A DNA stretch of 64,000 bases from Chlorogloeopsis sp. ULAP01 (GTDB taxonomy: Bacteria; Cyanobacteriota; Cyanobacteriia; Cyanobacteriales; Nostocaceae): contig NZ_JAUDRH010000012.1 of the NCBI RefSeq assembly GCF_030381805.1, positions 186,001 to 250,000 of the forward strand. The letters run 5' to 3'. Every line of letters starts with the position of its first letter. Within the stretch, counting starts at the first letter, position 1. Positions 59,399 through 64,000 of the stretch are shown here, piece after piece. The translations under genes and the position numbers were made by a program. The notes under the pieces are model-generated. The model made no database searches, had not been told where the DNA came from, and saw only the letters and a program-made list of their open reading frames with translations.

Positions 59399-61921
59399 AT
59401 GAACCGGCCCCCATTACCGTTTTGGAGTATCCCAACTGCCAAATTGCTTGAGGAACTAGAAACTACACCGCAGGGATTGACGGATGAAGAAGCCAAGCTG
59501 CGACTGGTGCGCTATGGCTTCAATCTCTTGAAGCCCAAACGGAAATTAGACGCTTTTATGCTTCTAGTGGCTCAATTCCAAAATCCAGTTATTCTCATCC
59601 TGATATTTGCTGCTGGTTTGTCGTTCTTCGTCCATGACCATACAGACGGTTTGATTATCTTGGCAATTGTTTTTGTCAGTGGACTATTGGGTTTCTGGCA
59701 GGAGTGGGGAGCTGCTGATGCTGTTGAAAAGCTGCTGGCAATTGTCCAAGCTAAAGTAGTGGTGCGGCGAAATAACAATACTCAGACTGTTTCTCCAGAA
59801 GAAATTGTTCCTGGAGATGTTTTTGTTCTCACCGCAGGAGAAACGATTCCAGGGGATTGCGTAATTCTAAAATCCAAAGACCTCTTTGCTGATGAGGCAG
59901 CTTTAACTGGGGAAACCTACCCAGTCGCTAAAATAGCTGGCGTATTGCCATCAGAGACACCCCTTAGTCAGCGAACCAATGTGCTTTTTATGGGTACTCA
60001 TATAGTTAGTGGACAAGGGGAAGCAGTAGTAGTATATACAGGCAAATATACGGAATTTGGTAAAGTCTCGGAGCGATTGCAACTCAGACCACCAGAGACT
60101 GACTTTGAACATGGTATCCGGCGATTTGGCTACTTCCTCTTAGAAGTCACTTTGATACTGGTGATTGCCATTTTTGCAATTAACGTCTACCTAGCACGCC
60201 CAGTTTTAGAGGCTTTTCTCTTTGCATTAGCTTTAGCAGTTGGATTGACTCCGCAGTTACTGCCAGCAATTATCAGTGTTAACCTAGCTCACGGTGCTAA
60301 ACGCATGGCTAGGCAGAAGGTCATTGTCAAACGCCTTGCCTCTATTGAAAACTTTGGCAGTATGAATGTGCTGTGTTCAGATAAAACTGGCACTTTGACT
60401 GAAGGAGTTGTCCACATCCACGCCGCGCTTGATACTGATGGGAATGAGAACGAAGCGGTACTGTTTTATGCCTACCTTAACGCCTTCTATGAAACTGGTT
60501 ATGTGAACCCGATTGATGAAGCTATCCGTAGTCATCGCCAGTTTGAAGTATTAGGTTATCAAAAATTAGACGAGATTCCCTATGATTTCATCCGCAAGCG
60601 ATTGAGTATCTTGGTTGGCAAAGATAGCAACCATTTGCTAATCACCAAAGGTGCACTGAACAATGTACTGGCGATATGTTCAAAAGCACAAATGACAGAT
60701 GGGGCGATCGCCGACATTAATACAGTGCAAGAATTACTCCAGCAGCACTATGAAGATTTTAGTAGACAAGGTTTTCGCACTCTAGGAATTGCCTTACGGG
60801 ATATTGGTTCTGCTTCCTGCATTACCAAAGACCAAGAAACCGAGATGACTTTTCTGGGCTTCCTGCTCCTTGCCGATCCGCCTAAAGCTGGCATTATCGA
60901 CACTATCCGCAATTTGGAGTACACAGGTGTTTCCTTAAAAATTATTACGGGTGACAACCAAAAAGTTGCTGCCAACATTGGTCAACAGATGGGATTTGCA
61001 AACCCAACGATGCTTACTGGCTCAGACCTGCATCAGATTAGTGATGAAGCACTGCTAAAAAGAGTCAATGAGGTTAATGTGTTTGCTGAGGTTGAGCCAA
61101 ACCAGAAAGAACGTATTATTTTGGCTTTAAAAAAAGCTGGTAACGTGGTTGGTTACCTGGGAGATGGAATCAACGATGCTTCAGCCCTCCATGTCGCTGA
61201 TGTTGGAATCTCAGTAAATAGTGCAGTTGATGTAGCAAAAGAGGCAGCTGATATTGTGCTGCTAGAAAAAGACTTGGATGTATTGGTGCAGGGTGTACGG
61301 GAAGGACGCATAACCTTTGCAAACACACTCAAGTATGTTTTTATGGCAACCAGCGCTAATTTTGGCAATATGTTTAGCATGGCAGGAGCCTCTCTATTTC
61401 TCCCATTTCTGCCACTATTACCCAAGCAGATTTTGCTGACTAATTTGCTAACAGATTTTCCGGAGATGACCATTGCTACTGACAGCGTAGATCGAGATAT
61501 GGTTAGCAAACCCCGTCGCTGGGATATTCAGTTTATTCGGAATTTCATGCTCGTTTTTGGTTTGATTAGTTCGGTGTTTGACTACCTTACTTTTGGAACA
61601 CTGCTGTTCATTCTGCGTGCTACACCCGATGAATTTAGAACAGGTTGGTTTATGGAATCGGTAATTTCTGCTTCGCTAATTGTATTAGTAATCCGCTCTC
61701 GTAAGCCCTTTTTCAAAAGTAAACCAGGTAAGTATTTGTTGATTTCTACGCTGCTAGTTGTGGGTATTACCCTTACCTTTCCCTTCACACCCTTAGCTAA
61801 ACCGTTTGGTTTTCAGCCTTTGACTCTTTCCTTTATTTTTTGGTTGGGAGCAATTGTTATTACCTATGTTATGACAGCAGATAAGGTAAAGCAAATTTTT
61901 TACCAGCGAGTAAAATTTTAA
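59399..61921 (+). CDS. mgtA: MgtA-type P-type cation ATPase (P3B)
   Basis: This 840-residue P-type ATPase has a cation-ATPase N-terminus (GLTDEEAKLRLVRYGFNLLK), LTGETYPV, the phosphorylation site CSDKTGTLTEG (Asp about residue 328) and GDGINDASALHVADVGISV. The TM4 segment GLTPQLLPAIISVNLAHGAK resembles MgtA/MgtB, which import Mg2+. It may restore Mg2+ under metal stress, or in this island serve another divalent ion. The upstream small gene and a downstream MerR regulator are on the same strand. Confidence 0.88.
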   Translation: MNRPPLPFWSIPTAKLLEELETTPQGLTDEEAKLRLVRYGFNLLKPKRKLDAFMLLVAQFQNPVILILIFAAGLSFFVHDHTDGLIILAIVFVSGLLGFWQEWGAADAVEKLLAIVQAKVVVRRNNNTQTVSPEEIVPGDVFVLTAGETIPGDCVILKSKDLFADEAALTGETYPVAKIAGVLPSETPLSQRTNVLFMGTHIVSGQGEAVVVYTGKYTEFGKVSERLQLRPPETDFEHGIRRFGYFLLEVTLILVIAIFAINVYLARPVLEAFLFALALAVGLTPQLLPAIISVNLAHGAKRMARQKVIVKRLASIENFGSMNVLCSDKTGTLTEGVVHIHAALDTDGNENEAVLFYAYLNAFYETGYVNPIDEAIRSHRQFEVLGYQKLDEIPYDFIRKRLSILVGKDSNHLLITKGALNNVLAICSKAQMTDGAIADINTVQELLQQHYEDFSRQGFRTLGIALRDIGSASCITKDQETEMTFLGFLLLADPPKAGIIDTIRNLEYTGVSLKIITGDNQKVAANIGQQMGFANPTMLTGSDLHQISDEALLKRVNEVNVFAEVEPNQKERIILALKKAGNVVGYLGDGINDASALHVADVGISVNSAVDVAKEAADIVLLEKDLDVLVQGVREGRITFANTLKYVFMATSANFGNMFSMAGASLFLPFLPLLPKQILLTNLLTDFPEMTIATDSVDRDMVSKPRRWDIQFIRNFMLVFGLISSVFDYLTFGTLLFILRATPDEFRTGWFMESVISASLIVLVIRSRKPFFKSKPGKYLLISTLLVVGITLTFPFTPLAKPFGFQPLTLSFIFWLGAIVITYVMTADKVKQIFYQRVKF

Positions 61922-62011
61922 TCCTGAATTACATTATTCTGCCTGCATTTTTCAAAAATTGTAAAGATTTCTTAGTTAACTTTTTCTCTGATTTTAGAAA
62001 TAAATTAGACT

Positions 62012-62431
62012 ATGGTTACTCACAAGCAAGGTTTGTTTTTTATTGGCCAAATAGCGATTCAAAGTGGTGTACCCATCAAAACAATTCGCTATTACGAAGA
62101 ACTTGGTTTACTGAAATGCTCAGGGAGAACTAAGGGAGGCTTTCGCTTATTTTCACCTGAAGTACTTGACCGTCTCGCATTCATCAAACGCGCTCAAAAA
62201 TTTGGTCTCAGTCTGGAAGAAATTGGAGAATTTCTCAAAATCTGCGATGAAGAATGTTTTTCTAGTGAAGAAATCACAAAAAAACTGAAAGATACTATTT
62301 TGGAAATTGACCCTCAAATCCAACAATTGCGGCGCTTAGAAGCTGAATTGAAAGAGTTAATACCTGGAGTGCAGATAGTTAAAAAATCTAAATGTAAAAC
62401 TTGTACCAATATTGCTGAAAAACTTAAATAG
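62012..62431 (+). CDS. MerR-family heavy-metal regulator, copy 2
   Basis: This 139-residue regulator has the MerR DNA-binding segment FIGQIAIQSGVPIKTIRYYE and GGFRLFSPEVLDRLAFIKRA, a coiled coil, and Cys residues in ICDEECFSS and KCKTCTN. Four cysteines, two at the C-terminus, suggest a metal site different from that of the MerR at 34774. No TTGACT dyad was found upstream, so its targets are unknown. It stands between mgtA and htpX. Confidence 0.85.
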   Translation: MVTHKQGLFFIGQIAIQSGVPIKTIRYYEELGLLKCSGRTKGGFRLFSPEVLDRLAFIKRAQKFGLSLEEIGEFLKICDEECFSSEEITKKLKDTILEIDPQIQQLRRLEAELKELIPGVQIVKKSKCKTCTNIAEKLK

Positions 62432-62518
62432 CATTTTCTTCTCAAATCAAATAGAAGTATTAATTAATACTTGATAAATCAGGCTAACAATAAAATTATT
62501 AAAGTGCTAAACCTACCT

Positions 62519-63361
62519 ATGAATATACTACGTACAACATTTTTAATGGCACTGCTCATTGTTCTATTTGTATTAATTGGGCGGGTCATTGGCGGACAGT
62601 CGGGAATGACTATCGCCTTCATTCTGGCGCTGGGGATGAATTTCTTCAGTTACTGGTTTTCCGACAAGATGATTCTCAAACTTTACAACGCCCAAGAAAT
62701 TACACAAGCCGATGCACCCCAGTTGTGGGAAGTAGTCACCCACCTCGCTAAACGAGCTAAACTGCCAATGCCACGAGTTTACATTATTCCATCCGACCAG
62801 CCCAACGCCTTTGCTACGGGTCGTGACCCCAAACACGCAGCAGTTGCCGTTACAACTGGCATCCTAGAGATTCTCAATTGGGATGAGCTTGCAGGTGTTC
62901 TTGGTCACGAACTAGCACACGTCAAGCATTATGACATCCTCACAAGTACTATTGCTGCAACCATTGCTGGGGCAATTACCTATCTGGCTCAGTTAGCTTA
63001 CTGGCTCCCTTTTGGACGCGGCGACAGTCGCAATGGTAATCCTTTTGTAGGATTGCTGTTACTGATTACGGCTCCTATCGCCGCTATGCTGATCCAGATG
63101 GCAATTTCGCGATCGCGTGAATTTGAAGCTGATGCAGGTGGAGCTAAAATCTCTGGGAATCCGTTGGCACTGGCAAATGCCCTCCGCAAACTTGATGCAG
63201 GCGCACGGGCAATACCAATGGATAATGCCACTCCCGCAACTGCACACCTTTTTCAAATCAGTCCTTTTAGCGGCAGAAATGGTATGAGCAATCTTTTTTC
63301 TACCCATCCCTCGACTGAGGAACGCATTCGCCGACTAGAGGCAATGGCAGGAAATTTCTAA
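62519..63361 (+). CDS. htpX: HtpX-like membrane zinc metalloprotease
   Basis: This 280-residue M48B protease starts MNILRTTFLMALLIVLFVLI and has two N-terminal helices, the zinc motif HELAH (about residue 130, GVLGHELAHVKHYD) and a third ligand Glu in SREFEADAGGAK. It cleaves misfolded membrane proteins, so it can help against envelope damage by metals. The frame opens at a TTG at 62471, but the family start is 62519. Confidence 0.92.
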   Translation: MNILRTTFLMALLIVLFVLIGRVIGGQSGMTIAFILALGMNFFSYWFSDKMILKLYNAQEITQADAPQLWEVVTHLAKRAKLPMPRVYIIPSDQPNAFATGRDPKHAAVAVTTGILEILNWDELAGVLGHELAHVKHYDILTSTIAATIAGAITYLAQLAYWLPFGRGDSRNGNPFVGLLLLITAPIAAMLIQMAISRSREFEADAGGAKISGNPLALANALRKLDAGARAIPMDNATPATAHLFQISPFSGRNGMSNLFSTHPSTEERIRRLEAMAGNF

Positions 63362-63379
63362 CAGGATGAAGCAGTAATT

Positions 63380-63862
63380 ATGAAAAACAAGTCTGTCTCT
63401 AAGTGGGTGGTTCGCATTTTGGCTGCACCAGAAACAAATTTATTTCTGTTCGCTTTTCTCCTTAATTTTGTTTACGAAGTTTGGCAAGCTCCTTACTACG
63501 AGTTCTATGGGATGCCCTCTTTATCAGACAAAATTAATGACCTCAATCATTGTACTTTCGGTGATGGTGTTATTACCCTTATCAGTGGTTGGGTTGTGAG
63601 CGCTTTGGCTCGTTCTCGTTACTGGATACTTAACCCTGGCTGGCAGTTAGCTTTGAGTTTTACTTGCATAGGCTGGTTTATTACTTTAGTTACAGAAACT
63701 TATCGAGTTAATATTGCCAAAACCTATGGCGTTACAGTATTAGCTCTACCCGTTCTTGGTATAAGCTGGCTAGCTGTATTTCAGTGGATAATTTTGCCAC
63801 CGTTGGTGCTTTATTTAGCTCGCCGTCATCTGCTGGGTTGGGGAGTGGAGGGGAGAGGATGA
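63380..63862 (+). CDS. Integral membrane protein, paralogue of the 16879 gene
   Basis: This 160-residue protein has four or five helices, related to the protein at 16879 by the NLFLFAFLLNFVYEV and FQWIILPPLVLYLARR segments. It follows htpX by 18 bp and may be in its operon. Its function is not known to me. Confidence 0.65.
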   Translation: MKNKSVSKWVVRILAAPETNLFLFAFLLNFVYEVWQAPYYEFYGMPSLSDKINDLNHCTFGDGVITLISGWVVSALARSRYWILNPGWQLALSFTCIGWFITLVTETYRVNIAKTYGVTVLALPVLGISWLAVFQWIILPPLVLYLARRHLLGWGVEGRG

Positions 63863-63956
63863 GCCAGATTGCCGTTAATTTTTATGGTGTATTCCTTGAC
63901 ACAGTTATCATCTCATTTTGAAGAAGTTACCGCTCAATTGCTTAATGGAGTTATTT

Positions 63957-64000
63957 ATGACTATGTCAACGCAAGCAATGACTGATGTCCAGTGGCATCT
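63957..64000 (+). CDS. Partial gene at right edge
   Basis: An ATG at 63957, preceded by GGAG with 6 bases between, opens a frame (MTMSTQAMTDVQWH) that runs off the window. Only 14 codons are visible, so no function can be given. A 20-codon ATGA-overlapping frame at 63859-63921 lies just before it and is probably not a gene. Confidence 0.4.
   Translation, partial: MTMSTQAMTDVQWH

Noticed and set aside
1..64000. CRISPR array, tRNA or rRNA genes, or replication origin
   Set aside because: I saw no regularly spaced repeats, no cloverleaf-like or rRNA sequence, and no replication initiator gene in the window, so none is reported.

Overview
The window reads as a heavy-metal resistance and stress island from a filamentous or heterocyst-type cyanobacterium (Nostocales-like). 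The evidence is the many GCGATCGC (HIP1-type) octamers, cyanobacterial-only families (PxcA/CemA, DUF2808, SmtA metallothionein, ZiaR/ZiaA, group 2 sigma factors of cyanobacterial type) and short dispersed cyanobacterial repeats. Degenerate insertion sequences, several decayed genes and many paralogue pairs suggest a plasmid or a mobile chromosomal island. The sequence alone does not decide between these.

Layout. 0-5 kb: edge gene, a broken IS5-like element, a deleted mprF-like pseudogene, a PAP2 phosphatase, an SmtA metallothionein and a decayed exported protein. 5-17 kb: an HME-RND efflux system (one adaptor, two pumps, a sigma factor between the pumps), a His-rich lipoprotein, a DUF190 protein and a CDF zinc-type exporter. 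17-29 kb: a PxcA-like proton-extrusion protein, two DUF2808 proteins, the divergent ziaA/ziaR zinc pair with a perfect 20-bp palindrome between them, a second sigma factor, a dead transposon, an OmpR-type response regulator with its histidine kinase (NrsRS/RppAB-like), and a truncated MFS gene. 29-33 kb: a manganese-type ABC importer (mntC-mntA-mntB) and a TPR protein. 33-38 kb: a MerR mini-regulon with four closely related operators, a YtkA-like membrane protein, cbtB with a candidate cobalamin riboswitch, and a second lipoprotein paralogue. 38-41 kb: an IS200/IS605-type element with a tnpB-like gene. 41-56 kb: a copper region (CopM-like DUF305, DsrE, LysR, YHS protein, P1B-1 ATPase, multicopper oxidase, DUF326 four-helix Cys-rich protein, HMA chaperone, CPH-type P1B-3 ATPase), interleaved with a YHS-glucan phosphorylase fusion and stress proteins. 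56-64 kb: phosphoketolase, an MgtA-type ATPase, a second MerR, HtpX and a membrane protein paralogous to one at 17 kb.

The main integrating observation is an operator. A direct repeat TTTCAT-N5-TTTCAT, exactly 11 bp start to start and tolerating TTTCAC, occurs eleven times between 0.4 and 41 kb. Most copies lie just upstream of genes: the RND adaptor, the second RND pump, pxcA, both DUF2808 genes, the second sigma factor, the response regulator operon itself, the Mn importer and a lipoprotein. Five copies have a TGTCAA/TGTCAT-like hexamer exactly 13 bases after the start of the second half-site, as expected if an OmpR-type activator sits against a -35 region. The obvious candidate regulator is the response regulator encoded at 26.2 kb, whose own operon carries one copy. 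This resembles Ni/Cu two-component control in Synechocystis, extended here to sigma factors and envelope proteins. Binding has not been shown, so the regulator assignment is inference.

A second, independent circuit is the MerR set at 34.5-35.8 kb. Four dyads of the CadR/PbrR/ZntR type (TTGACTCTATAG...) each sit in front of one of four genes, including a secreted Cys/Met-rich peptide and a BNR-repeat protein. The copper half lacks the TTTCAT box and combines export ATPases of distinct P1B classes with periplasmic detoxification and with carbon-storage enzymes (glucan phosphorylase, phosphoketolase). One of these enzymes carries a metal-type YHS domain.
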